Assembly: GCA_022925895.1 (NCBI GenBank)
Contig: JAKSYS010000343.1
Location: 1 to 63,770, forward strand
Length of the DNA stretch: 63,770 nt
Source of the DNA: Fragilaria crotonensis
Taxonomy: Eukaryota > Bacillariophyta > Fragilariophyceae > Fragilariales > Fragilariaceae
Reading direction: 5' to 3'
The notes beneath the pieces were generated by a model. That model was not told the DNA's origin and ran no database searches. It saw only the letters and a list, made by a program, of their open reading frames with translations. The translations under genes were made by a program, and so were the position numbers. Positions within the stretch are counted from its first letter, which is position 1. Every line of letters begins with the position of its first letter. Of the stretch, positions 10,633 through 21,645 are shown one piece after another.

Positions 10633-11979
10633 ATGTCGTCTGATTGGCTCGATCAGGAAGCGTCAACGCCCCCGTCCACTATGCTGACTGCCAGCTTTAA
10701 TCAAGACGGGGGTTGCCTTGCCATTGGATTGGAGGACGGCTTTGAAATCTTTAATCTCGCTCCCTTTCAGAATTCAGTATCCAGGACTTTGGGAGGCTCA
10801 CTCGGACGATTGGAAATGCTCTTTCGATGCAATTTGATTGCAATTGTCGGAGGTGGAAACAGTCCTTATTCACCTTCTCATCGAGTATTAATTTGGGACG
10901 ATCACGTCCACAAGGCAATTGGCGAGCTCAGTTTCCGACAGGTTGTCTTGACGGTCAAACTGCGTCGCGACGCGATTGCCGTGGCGCTTCGCGACCGCGT
11001 GTACGTCTATCATCTTAGCGATTTGAGCCTCCGTGACAAAATCTACACCACCGACAATCCGCATGGCCTACTAAGTCTCTCAACGGCAGTGCAAGACATG
11101 GTCCTGTGCTGTCCCAGCGTTACAGATGGTCATGTCCGAGTAGAACTGTATGGACTACGCAAAACTGTATTGATTGAAGCACATGATTCCAAATTGAGAG
11201 CACTGGCGCTGACACAAGATGGAACGCAATTGGCGACGGCCAGTGTCAAGGGAACTGTCATTCGCGTGTTTTCCGTCGCAAACTCACAGCTCCTGCATGA
11301 ATTCCGACGTGGTGTCGAGCGAGTTACAATGACGTGTTTGGCATGGAGTTGGGATCATAGACATGTAGCATGCTGTTCCGAAAAGGGAACGGCACATGTC
11401 TTTGCCGTCCAGAGGACAGATGGCACAAAGCCCAAAAAATCGTGGTACGACACTGTCCGTAAACGAATGCCTGGTGGCGATCTGCAGCATTCGATTTCTC
11501 AAATCCGAGGTGTTCCTCATCCAATCGCCTGCGCGTTTTTGCCAGATGTCCCGAATACCCTTGCCGTCGTTGGGTGGGATGTGGATGGCAACGGCGTAGT
11601 CTTGTTGAGCGATTTTTCTCAAGAGGAAGCGGTGCGGACGGGGTATCACGTGTTGGCCAAGTCCACCAAAGTCGATCTGGGCGAAGGCCCATTGCGGCGG
11701 AAGCGGCTTCTAGGTACTGCACCGCCTACGACTCCGGCAGATCAGGAAGAAGGCAAGTTGTATGTAGGAGAACGGGTTGAAGTGTTGGAGAATCAAATGA
11801 AGGAAATTCGGTTTGAAGAAGAAGAAGGATTTTTGAATGTGTTTGGAGTTGTTGGAGCGGCAGCCAAAAAGGGTGACGAAGACGTACTGGACGAGAAGAA
11901 AGAAGATAATCAGACCAAGCCCGATGGTGACGAGGATGATGATGTCTTTCAAGACAGCCCAGAGGAGCCAGTGGCCTAG
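10633..11979 (+). CDS. PROPPIN / Atg18-WIPI autophagy beta-propeller
   Basis: A seven-bladed WD40-like propeller that binds PI3P/PI(3,5)P2 on autophagosomal or endosomal membranes. The diagnostic features are the first blade (LTASFNQDGGCLAIGLEDGF), a blade with VLIWDD, the DSKLRALALTQDGTQLATAS blade, and the lipid-binding FRRG motif (LLHEFRRG, about residues 221-228) followed by CLAWSWDHRHVACCSEKGT. The C-terminal 80 residues are an acidic, low-complexity tail (DEDDDVFQDSPEE). I start at ATG 10633, giving 448 residues; the frame runs upstream only to a GTG at 10561. The single exon is uninterrupted. Closest in layout to the WIPI3/4 (Atg18-like) branch; the exact paralogue is not certain. Confidence 0.85.
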   Translation: MSSDWLDQEASTPPSTMLTASFNQDGGCLAIGLEDGFEIFNLAPFQNSVSRTLGGSLGRLEMLFRCNLIAIVGGGNSPYSPSHRVLIWDDHVHKAIGELSFRQVVLTVKLRRDAIAVALRDRVYVYHLSDLSLRDKIYTTDNPHGLLSLSTAVQDMVLCCPSVTDGHVRVELYGLRKTVLIEAHDSKLRALALTQDGTQLATASVKGTVIRVFSVANSQLLHEFRRGVERVTMTCLAWSWDHRHVACCSEKGTAHVFAVQRTDGTKPKKSWYDTVRKRMPGGDLQHSISQIRGVPHPIACAFLPDVPNTLAVVGWDVDGNGVVLLSDFSQEEAVRTGYHVLAKSTKVDLGEGPLRRKRLLGTAPPTTPADQEEGKLYVGERVEVLENQMKEIRFEEEEGFLNVFGVVGAAAKKGDEDVLDEKKEDNQTKPDGDEDDDVFQDSPEEPVA

Positions 11980-13132
11980 AATCTGCGGAGCTTTTCTTTT
12001 TTAAGCATTAACTTGTGCGCCTATAGATTCACCAACTCGTTGGCACAATATGCTAATCTCTCACACTGGTACGACCTAGTACTTTGTGCAGCAGTGCTGG
12101 AGTAGGTCTCCTGACTCCTGACCTTTAACGTGTGATACTCGGAGTATATTAATCGTTCTCTGTAAAGGGCGGCATCTTGTCGAAGGAGCGGACTGTACCA
12201 GTATACGAGTTTACTCGGAGTCTATTCGTTTAAGCTAGATCACAAGCTCGTGCTATCGCTGGTGGACTTCAGTAATCGTCCCAAAGTGTATTCAATTCTA
12301 TGATATGAAATGCGTGTATAGTGTATAGACAGGGCATGGACTATTCATATGCCGAACAGGTATGCGGTATGCATGTTCTGTAGTAGTAGCATACGACCTC
12401 GAATACTAGTGGGAGGCACATGTCGATGATTCCGTGGGAAAAAGGACTTTGAAGCAATTAGCGTAGCAATTTGTAATGTATCATGTATCATACCATGCTT
12501 ACCATTTGCAGAGTGAATCAAGTCAGAATTGAATCCATGCATGGACTATGGACCTCGTCATTCAACGAGTCGTGGGTCGTGGGGCGGATGTGAGTTTGAA
12601 GGTCGCTTGATAGGGGAACCTACTGCAACGTCCAACTTTCAAAGACTTGTCATTCCCACAGTTTTTACCTAATTGCATACCGTCACCAAGCCATCACGAT
12701 CGTTCCTCGTATTCAAATGAACGAGGGAAGACATGTTCAAAAATCGGACCGTTTGGAAAATGGTATTTTTCGGACCACAGGTCAACTACCGGTAGATACA
12801 GTTACGTACAATCTTGGTACCCGGTCAGTCTTTTAGCCGGTACCAAAGACTTGCTTGGGGAAATGCAAGACATATCCACACCTTATATCATATAGGTCAC
12901 AACTTCATTCCACACGGGGGGAGAGGGAAAGTGTGTGTGAAGTGTGAAGGAGAGACTATCGACTATCGATCGATAAAGAGATTGGTACAGCAAACAGCAC
13001 ACAGCTATAGATTGGGAAACAACCATAAATCAAATCACATCGCATCAACGACCGGTATTCTACATTGGACATTAGACATCAGCCAGCAGACACGCCAAGA
13101 TATCAAGAGCAACAACAACAAGTGCATTGCAA
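11980..13132. other. intergenic, no gene recognised
   Basis: 1.15 kb without a convincing ORF. It contains two copies of the near-palindrome ACTCGGAGT (near 12,136 and 12,211), a motif that recurs across this window, and GTAC-rich tracts. The last 200 bp, rich in CA/AAC, lead into the next gene. Confidence 0.4.
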
Positions 13133-14782
13133 ATGAGTCTCGTCAGTTCCTTTACACTGCGTCCGTACAGCAGTGTGAGCGGTTCCTGTTGCGACGACGA
13201 TGCTGGTGGTGGTGGTTATGGTTCTTCAGCATTTGAAAGTTACGACAGTACCAACAATCCGAATCATGAACGGAATCATCCGATTCCACTGTCCGATACT
13301 CATCCGACAAACACTCTCCATCAATTCATTCCCATTGGAAATGGTATATTCGCTGGAACCATGTTGCAAGATCGTCCGAAACGACCGGCGAGTTTACGGT
13401 TCGAACTCGGTGGTGACCGGCAGTTACTGCCACAAATGCCGATGACGACGACACAGTCCCCGCATCATGAGGAAGACGAATCCGAACAACCACGTACTCC
13501 GAGTACATTATTCAGCTTAAATTCAAAAGCAGAACCAGACTACAAAGCCCTTCATCTACAGAGCGAGATTCGAGTTTTTGAACATCGACGAGAAATATCT
13601 CGTTTGCAAGAAGAGAAGCGGCAGTTGAGATTGAAACTTATTGCCCTGCAAGCACAGCTATTGGAATCGCAGACTGCACAGCAGCAGCAGCAGCAACAAC
13701 AACAGAACGAAGAAGATGTTGATGTTCCTTTGGTTGAAGATCCTGCTACTCCTCAACACGAGACTCGTCATGCTCGTTCCGAATCGAACTCGCTGCCACA
13801 ACAGGTCGATGCTGATGACGGCTGCCCTCCGATGCAGATGGTGACCTATTCAAATCAACAGCAGGAGGATGACCAGCTCTGCAATGAGCAGATTCCAGTG
13901 GAAGCGCACGACAAGGAAAATACCAATCCCGCGATCACTGCAACTTCAATTGTACTCCACAAAAGTAATCCTGAGGCGTCGTCCTCGGATGACTGTTCGG
14001 GACGCAAGCGCGGTTCTCGTGGTAAGAAACGCCTCCACAACAACGACGAGGTGGCATTCGAAAAACCACCGGAATCCACTCCACCGCATCTTGTCACAAC
14101 GCGACGATCCTCTCGTCGTCGTGCGAAAACAACAGTTCCAACAGCAGGTACGACAACAACAACAACAACTCCACCCGAGTCTCCACCAGACGATGGCCTA
14201 GTGGATGCCTTGGCACGATCGGCAGTTCGTAAATCGAAACGGAGAGCACGAAGCGGCAATGGTGGTGCAAAGAATAGTCAAGACAAATCTGTGCTATCAT
14301 CGTCTTCGTCGTCACCGCTGTTGGAACTACTCAACCAGTCTTGCAAAAGTTTGTCGCCAATCCCCATGAACGATGATGAGAAAGTCGAACACCATCTACA
14401 ACTGTCAGAGGACAATGACATTGATGATAATCCTTGCTCACCACCACATGGTGTTGTTCCTGCTACAACATCTGTTGGAAGAAGTACGAATCAACACATG
14501 GCAGCAACAACAAGAACATCAACATCGCCAGAACAGCAACAAGGCGGAGCAGGAGAAGGTGACGCGGTGAAGGAAAATGTCGGTTCCGACAATCCTCGTC
14601 AAAACGTAGACGACAAGGATTGTGTATTACTAACTCCTTTCAGGCTCCGGCACTCAAAAAGAAAAAAGACAAGAAGCGGTGATATTGTCAACCTGTCGGG
14701 GGGTCAAAAACAAGAATCACAGGCTCTAAACAATAATAATTGGTGGTTTGTCGTTTCTATATTGGTGGATAATGGGATTTGA
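13133..14782 (+). CDS. coiled-coil, basic, low-complexity (probably nuclear) protein
   Basis: A 549-residue intact frame from ATG 13133. About residues 135-200 form a strong coiled coil (EISRLQEEKRQLRLKLIALQ) that ends in a polyglutamine run. The remainder is disordered, with several basic clusters that could be nuclear localisation signals (RKRGSRGKKRLHN, TRRSSRRRAKTTV, VRKSKRRARS, RHSKRKKTRS) and two KEN tripeptides (about residues 261 and 480). A short coiled coil followed by basic RRSSRR-type motifs recalls shugoshin-like cohesin protectors, but nothing decides it and I do not assign that name. Its 3' end overlaps the 3' end of the opposing RusA gene by 26 bp. Confidence 0.6.
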   Translation: MSLVSSFTLRPYSSVSGSCCDDDAGGGGYGSSAFESYDSTNNPNHERNHPIPLSDTHPTNTLHQFIPIGNGIFAGTMLQDRPKRPASLRFELGGDRQLLPQMPMTTTQSPHHEEDESEQPRTPSTLFSLNSKAEPDYKALHLQSEIRVFEHRREISRLQEEKRQLRLKLIALQAQLLESQTAQQQQQQQQQNEEDVDVPLVEDPATPQHETRHARSESNSLPQQVDADDGCPPMQMVTYSNQQQEDDQLCNEQIPVEAHDKENTNPAITATSIVLHKSNPEASSSDDCSGRKRGSRGKKRLHNNDEVAFEKPPESTPPHLVTTRRSSRRRAKTTVPTAGTTTTTTTPPESPPDDGLVDALARSAVRKSKRRARSGNGGAKNSQDKSVLSSSSSSPLLELLNQSCKSLSPIPMNDDEKVEHHLQLSEDNDIDDNPCSPPHGVVPATTSVGRSTNQHMAATTRTSTSPEQQQGGAGEGDAVKENVGSDNPRQNVDDKDCVLLTPFRLRHSKRKKTRSGDIVNLSGGQKQESQALNNNNWWFVVSILVDNGI

Positions 14783-15818
14783 ATTGTGCCATCATATCAA
14801 GCTGTGATACCGACTGTAACCATAAGACAGTCTTGCCTCGACAATAAGCAGTGGAACCGTCATTGCTCACAGGCATGCCGGTTTCGTCATCATCATTCCA
14901 TGTATGATTATCAAAATCATCATCGTAACATTTGGTACAATGCAACGATACGACTTGATGATCATCGGCATAGAGGACACCATTGAGACTGTCCAACACG
15001 AATTTTGCCAAATTGTCAATGTCCACTTGTCGTTGGACTCGACTGGGTGCTGTGGGTTTGATGCGACCAACTCCGGGGATGCTACTTCGAAAATGATGTT
15101 TGGGACGTGCCAAATAAAACATGGCATGCAGTCGAATTGCCTGGTCGGGACCAAAGTGAGTGAGAGGTATAAGAGAGGATGACAAGGATGTTGTTGATTT
15201 TGTTGATGTTTCCGCAGTGTCATTCTTGTCATAATCCGCATGACTGTCTGCATAGACTGGCAGGGAGGATAATTTGAGACTAGTTCGTATCGATTCTTGA
15301 AAGGAAACTTGGGCCTTGGCGGATGGATTGTACATGAAACCTCGTGCGGTACGATGACGTCGAAGAGGAAGTGGATTCCCTCGAATGGTACAATGGATGA
15401 AGGTTTGATTGTAAACCACGGGATCTGCTGGATTGACCCAAAATGGGGGATCAGTAACTTTTGTTTTTGTTGTTGATGATAATGTCGTGTTGTTGGCATT
15501 TGATTTTGTTCTTGGTATATTTGTCCGCTTTCGTTTGGTCGTCGTCGTCGTCGTCGTCACTGCTGTTGCTGCTGCGGTTGTTGAATTCGTAAAAGATGCT
15601 TCAAACGCACTCGCATCATCATTTTTATTGGAGGTGGCTGATACTTTTGCTGTGATTATGCTCTTTCGATCCTTGTGGGCTTCCAATGAAAATGCTTGGG
15701 ATGGTTCCGTATTCCTCGTCCTCATGGATGCCGAGATTTGAAACGATGTTATGCATGAACTGCTTTCAAGGATGACTAGTATTGGCAGTATGCAATGTAA
15801 GAGTACATGCATTGCCAT
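14757..15818 (-). CDS. RusA-family Holliday junction resolvase with secretory/plastid-type leader
   Basis: RusA enzymes are Mg2+-dependent endonucleases that resolve four-way DNA junctions. The core is clear: NPLPLRRHRT, GFMYNPSAKAQVSF, a FYLARPKHHF strand, and the catalytic block VDIDNLAKFVLDSLNG followed by LYADDHQVV with its acidic residues (about 264-295). The first ATG is at 15818. It gives a hydrophobic leader (MHVLLHCILPILVILES) followed by SCITSFQISAS, which looks like a signal peptide with a phenylalanine shortly after the cleavage site, as in bipartite diatom plastid presequences. A Ser/Thr-rich linker follows. Mature length is in the family range after an extension of about 130 residues. 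Plastid location is inferred; mitochondrial or secretory routing is possible. Tail-to-tail overlap with the preceding gene. Confidence 0.78.
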   Translation of the reverse strand: MAMHVLLHCILPILVILESSSCITSFQISASMRTRNTEPSQAFSLEAHKDRKSIITAKVSATSNKNDDASAFEASFTNSTTAAATAVTTTTTTTKRKRTNIPRTKSNANNTTLSSTTKTKVTDPPFWVNPADPVVYNQTFIHCTIRGNPLPLRRHRTARGFMYNPSAKAQVSFQESIRTSLKLSSLPVYADSHADYDKNDTAETSTKSTTSLSSSLIPLTHFGPDQAIRLHAMFYLARPKHHFRSSIPGVGRIKPTAPSRVQRQVDIDNLAKFVLDSLNGVLYADDHQVVSLHCTKCYDDDFDNHTWNDDDETGMPVSNDGSTAYCRGKTVLWLQSVSQLDMMAQFKSHYPPI

Positions 15819-16050
15819 TGCGATTGTTTGTGAGTTGTGAGGACTATAGCCGTTGGAAGCAGCCAAATGTCAAAGTTGTAACAACACCATGGCAATGCTT
15901 GGCGCTCAGTGATTGTGTCTCGAGTTTGGATTCCGGCGATTGCACAGTTCTATTTTATGAATGAACCAGTCTGGGGGGCGGCCATTGGCCGCGGTTGTTG
16001 CACGACGGTAGAGGAGGTCTGGTAAGATCTATACAGAGTACGGAGTACGA

Positions 16051-16395
16051 TTGCAAAATTTGTACCACGTTATAAGCATTGGAATCTGGAATTCAAAATA
16101 TATTTTCCATGGAATCTGGAATTCAAAATATGTTTTCCAGTACTCTGGACATTGGACATGTAGTTTCTACTGCAAAATTTGTACCACGGAATCTGGAATT
16201 CAAAATACATTTTCCAGTATTTCTAGACAGATCGAACAAACTGGATATGGCATTAACGGAGTACTTGTACATAAAATTGTTGTCCGTTCTACACAACGAT
16301 TCGTACCACGTTATACAATATACATTTCTGTACACAGTGTAAAAAAGTTTTCATGTAGATTTCTACTGCAAAATTTGTACCATGTACTTTTCTAC
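16051..16395. repeat. short interspersed direct repeats
   Basis: Two words alternate. GGAATCTGGAATTCAAAATA occurs at 16081 and 16111, with a third copy at 16188 ending AAATAC; all are followed by TTTTCC(A). GCAAAATTTGTACCA occurs near 16054, 16171 and 16369. The spacing is irregular, so this looks like a decayed local duplication rather than a regular array. Confidence 0.7.
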
Positions 16396-16533
16396 CGCAA
16401 ATGCTACGTCAGTACGTGGATTAAAAAATAACTATAAACGATTACTGAAAATACAGTACGACAATATCTGAGTTATTTTAGGTATCCTACTATATTATAA
16501 ATTAATTGTGTGCGTGTGTGCGTGCGTGCGTCC

Positions 16534-16713
16534 GTCTGTTACGGAGTATGACCACTCTGGGGTACTGGATCAAATGAATACTGTCTCATACTCGGAGTAT
16601 GATATATGTCATACATGCATACTGGAGTACTCCGTAAGCGATGTCGGTAAGATTTGCATATACGTAGTTGCGTCAGTGCGTGCGTCTGTTACGGAGTATG
16701 ACCACTCTGGGGT
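16534..16713. repeat. 30-bp direct repeat, offset 150 bp
   Basis: The sequence from GTCTGTTACGGAGTATGACC to CTCTGGGGT occurs at 16534-16563 and again at 16684-16713. Each copy is preceded by a GTGCGTGCGT-type tract. No coding potential. Confidence 0.75.
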
Positions 16714-17761
16714 TCTGCACTACTTGCGTATAGTACTGAACTGTACAAACAGTACACACAACCGTGCACAACCCATACCGTACACGTATTCCAAAAGTCC
16801 GACCAATTGGGAGGTACCCACTAGTATATAATAATAACCTATACACAGAATGCATTACAACTCGTACCTGGGCGTATGATAGTCGTACCAAACATGCGAC
16901 ATGCGACATGCGACCATACAGTACTCTTCACGCAAATACGTCTACTAGGTTAGTAGCTACTAGCTAGTAGGAGTGCATCACAGTACAAGGGTCATTTGCT
17001 TAAACAGCAGCCTACAGTACTCGAGTAACCGCTGCAGCCTACTCTAGTAGCTAGTAGAGGGAGCACGTACTACTCGAAGTATCTTCCGGTCAACTAAAAA
17101 TGTTCGAATCTCGACAAAATTGTCGATGACTTGAAAATTTAGCGTTCAGAGAGTTCGTTGTCTTACGTGTCACATCCGTATTCTTCTTAAAAGACATGGA
17201 TAATTTTATCTTTTCATTTGTCGTATGTCATACCTTACCTTATTTATGTTGGACGTTTAAAATCATTATGACATTTTCGCCATTCCGGCATGTGAGACCG
17301 CAGTCACTCCAGATTTGCACCCATATGTTGTACTCGAGTAGAGGTATACACATACACACATGGTAGTCATTCTCGGAGTTCAGCCATAATACTCTCCCTG
17401 TGAATCGACACATGGAATACAACCCTTGACCAGCCGCATCAACATTGAACATTACCGATCGAATTCCACAACAACTACAACGGTATACAATCCCGTCAAC
17501 CAAAGCTGATCTGTGCTTTAAAACCACTGCATCATTTCCAATTCCAACGACAATTTTAATCTCCTTCTTCATCCGAAACCTTCAATATGTGTGTTTGTGT
17601 TGGGAACTGAATGGACAAGTGCTGGAACTTAGTTGAGGATTGATATATACTGAGTGACTTGTTTCCTACATCGACTATACAGTATTGGAGTACCTGGTTG
17701 GAAGTTCATGCTACGAGGGAATCTTTTGTAGGTAACAAAGACAACAACAACAATCTACAAG

Positions 17762-20700
17762 ATGGACTATGCGGATGACCTGGATGAATCGGATGGTGAC
17801 GACGATTCACTCGCCATTGACACGGCCATATTGAACGCAGCAAGTGCCTTTGGGGCACAAGCCTTGTCAAGTTCATCGACGCTGGACAACAGTGCTGCCG
17901 GCAGAAGACGCAGCAACAACAAAAGCATCAACAGTACCAACAGCAATGCCAGTCCTGGATGGAGGAATAACACTTCGATTAGTCCAGTACCCAACCTGAT
18001 GACTTGGATGAGACACCGTCCAAACCAAGACCACCGTTCAAACGAAGACAATCAATTTCCGTGGCTGTTAATACTGTCATTCAACGAAGTGGTGCGGCAT
18101 TGATGTTGAATACGAATACGCAGAATAATGACACACGCAAGAAGACGACGACGACGCCGCCGCCGAGCAAGAAACATACTTCCAATTTCACATTTCGCGA
18201 TGGTACCGACAAGCCTCAAGCTGTGACCCGCGAAGAGCAACGACCACAACGTCGTGCGTCTATTACATTGCAAAGCTTGATGGTTGGGCACGGTAGGAAA
18301 TCACCAATAGCGTCAAAAGACTCGTCTGTCGGTTCCTTGAGCACAGATGAAGGGTTATCCATGAAATCAGAAGATGCTGGTGGTGATTTTCTGGTTGATT
18401 TTCCAATGAGTCGTGAAGAGTTCCTCGAACGACGAGAGGCAGAAGCAACGACTCTTCCAGACGGGACGCCTCAACGACGTGAAAGTCAAACGTTCGATGA
18501 AGCTGACCAACGGCGACCATGGCGACGGAATGTCAAGGCATCAGCAATGCATGTTCCAGAGTATCTGAACGACAGCAGCTTATCCTTTGCATATCTTGAA
18601 ATGGAGTCACAGCTTATTGCGTCGGATCTGAACCAGCCCCACGAAAGTGGCACTGAGCTCTTTGTTGCGGCCGATCTGCCCGACAAGGATACTGGAGATC
18701 AGGAGTATGGGCACTTACACGCTGGCGACGGGTTCGCGAACAATGGTCGCGAAGACGAGTCTAGCGTTCTGTCCGAATTGCTTCTGGCTCAAACTGCATT
18801 GGGATGGAACGAAGATGATCTCAAGAGTCACCACTCCTCGTCCACTCGTCGTCCCGTAGACACTGGCAAGGGGGTGAGATCCAGGGAGCCCAGATTTCGC
18901 AAGGAGTTTGAGCGCAGGGGGAGTGCTCGGGAAAAGAATTCGTCAGACGACGAAGGCAACGGGATCGGGGAACACGAACTTCCAATGACAGAATTTATGG
19001 CAAACCTCAGGGCAAAGGCTGCAAAAAGGGTGACGGCTATCAGAGCGAGACAACAAGGGGGAACCTCTCAAGGCCGAAAGAGAATTGGTAACAAGCTGAC
19101 TGTCCTCGAAGGAACAAAAGAATCAATGCCATCGGATCCAACACCTCTGAAGATGAAGCGATCAAAAAGCTTGAATGTTGAAAATCGTTCGAACCTGAAG
19201 GGCAAGCCGCTTGTTGATATCACGGATTCCGAATCCAACGTCAAAAGGGTTCCTGACCGAGATGAACATACTGAAACACAACTTGTAGGGCATGGGGAGT
19301 CAATAGCGGTTCCGCTGAACAATGATGTTGAACCCATGAACGACGGGAGTTCACAACCAATAGAGTCGAGGGAGGTAGAGGCACTACGGGAGCGTCGGAA
19401 GCACCATCATAGACGGCACCGTCGCAGACGACACCGCACCGGCGAAAACGGGGAAAGACATGGTCGCGAAAAGGATGTTGATGAAAATGGGGAATTACGT
19501 CACAGAAGCAAGAGTCGTCGCCGGAGGCACCGGAGCAAGAGTCAGCATCGCGGCGATGGCGACGAACGCGAGGCAGGTGATGCAGAAAGGCGCAGTAGGA
19601 GCCACAAAAGTCGAAGGCGGCGAAGCGTTCGGGACGGTGAAGCAGGTATTGATGGAGAGGAACCATTGCATGTTTCCGGTACACGTTCGAGGAGACGCCT
19701 GGACGAGGAGGATATCGATACAGAAGCCAAGGACTTCCTCATTGCGGACGAAGAGACAAACACCCGAACTCCAGAGGAATCAGAAGCGGCTGCGAAGGCG
19801 GCAGCAATGTTTGGATTCGGAAATCGTGTGCACTCCTCGATTGTATCTAATGAAAGGTTGTCATCAGTCGCTGCTGATGACCAGGATACTGATTTTGATG
19901 ACGACGTGCTTCCGACTGTAGCCCTTGGCGAAGATTCGGACTCGGATATTGAAGCAAAAGGCAGTCAATCGGACACGCAAGAGACAAATCCGGTTCCTGG
20001 AACTCAAAATCTGAGCAACTTTCATTCAGTGTTCACGCAGGGTCGTCAAAAGAAACCGGAAACTTTCCACGGTGTGTGGGCCGATGTCGGGGTGCTCTCT
20101 GGCTCCGAGGAAGGTTCCCATGCAAGCAACGTCTCGCGCCGAACTAATCGCATTTCACAGGTCAAAGTGACTCTTAGAGCCAGAGGATTCGGGTTGAAAA
20201 TGCAACGAATCTGCGGTCCCCGTATCTGGGCGAAGAAGTGGTACATCCTTGGTGGAGTTGTCTTGCTAGTTTTGATTCTTGCTATTTCTATTCCACTTGC
20301 GTCGCAACGGGGGAATCCGGCGCCTGCGCCGATACCACCCGACAACCCTGCCGATTCACCATCCGCATCGCCCACCGGAATTCTTTCTTACCAGATACTC
20401 ACTGAACTATCTGGTGAGCAGGCGAACGATTTTGCGGGCACATCGGTCGCTTTGTCTGCCGACGGTCAATTCTTGGCTGTCGGTCTTCCTCAAACGGGAT
20501 CAGGCAGCGGCGAAGTTCTAGTCTTTGCATTGCAGGATGGGGAGTTGTTGCCATATGGTGATCCGATCATTGGTGTTGAAGATGGTGACATGTTTGGTAG
20601 CAGTATCTCGATTTCAGACGACGGTCAAACACTAGTTGTTGGCTCGCCAACCGGCAACGCCGACCTTGGATATGCTGTTGTCTTCTTATTCGACACAGTT

Positions 20701-21510
20701 ACATCAGCATGGGTGCAACTCGGAGAAACAATAACATCATCTGAACCTGGCGGATTTTCGGGCAGCAGCGTCGCGATCTCCGGAAACGGCAATCGAGTTG
20801 CCGTAGGCGCTCCCCGTGTCAACAGTAATGACGGGGTGACACTTGTATTTCAATACAATCCTTCTACCGAAGTGTGGACTCGTTTGGGTCAACGTATCGT
20901 AGGGGTTGGAAGTGAACTTAATGGATACTCATTATCTCTCGACACAATCGGTGACACAATTGCCATTGGCGCTGTTCGATCCGAATCATCGCAGGATCGT
21001 AGGGGCCGGGTCTACGTGTACGCACTCAAAGGAAGTCAATGGTCAATCCTTGGTACTTCAATTTCCGGAAGTGATCTTCTTGGTCGTTCGGTTTCGCTTT
21101 CTTCTGACGGGATGCGCTTAGCAATCGGGTCTACGGGGTTTGACGCCGACGGCATGGTAGATGTAGGAGCGTGTGAAGTCTATGGGTACGTCGGAGACTG
21201 GGTGCAATTTGGGTCTACTATTGTAGGTGAGCAAGACGACGAGAGAATTGGCTTTTCAGTCTCCCTGTCGCGGAATGGGCAACGATTGGCGTGCGGTGGG
21301 CCAGGCAGCTCAGTGGTTCGGGTGTATGAAGAAGATAGAGGCGACTGGAGGCTCATCGGTCAGCCTCTGAATGGGTCGTCAGGAACCGATTTTGGCGCTG
21401 CCGTTTCATTGAACTCCGACGGCAGTTTCCTGGCAATTGGTGCTCCGGTCGCGTCCGTAGGTGGCGAAGCCAACGTAGGGGCAGTACAAGTACGCATTCT
21501 GGAGGACTGA
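17762..21510 (+). CDS. large single-pass membrane protein with FG-GAP-like propeller
   Basis: About 1,249 residues. The N-terminal ~820 residues are disordered and highly charged (acidic runs, then an R/H/S-rich block near 540-640). They are followed by one membrane segment (about 826-848, WYILGGVVLLVLILAISIPL). The C-terminal ~370 residues contain about six or seven repeats of the FG-GAP/integrin-alpha type: SISDDGQTLVVGSPTG, AISGNGNRVAVGAPRV, SLSSDGMRLAIGSTG, SLSRNGQRLACGGPG, SLNSDGSFLAIGAPV. The propeller probably faces the lumen or outside and the charged tail the cytoplasm. The frame starts at ATG 17762 and breaks once near 17995-17996 (CCC to CC); downstream it is open for 3.5 kb. Diatom genomes carry many such proteins, of unknown function; adhesion or cell-wall interaction is only a guess. 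Confidence 0.72.
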
Positions 21511-21645
21511 ACGATCCACGAGAGTTGACGTGACTCTTTTGTGGTCCCGAGCTCGCAGCGGGCAATTCGATACCAGCTAGTGAAAACAAAAGTAAGTTCT
21601 GCCTTTGAAGTCGTGGACATATAAACTGATCTTCCATCTATACAG

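Larger units (their letters stand above)
15819..17761. other. repeat-bearing intergenic region
   Basis: 1.9 kb with no supported gene. It holds the interspersed short repeats listed separately and is rich in GTAC, TACGGAGTA and TAGTAG strings. It also separates the divergent RusA and FG-GAP promoters. Confidence 0.45.

Noticed and set aside
13855-14259. Antisense ORF of 134 residues inside the coiled-coil gene
   Set aside because: A mirror of low-complexity CAA/ACA and CGT codons on the opposite strand.
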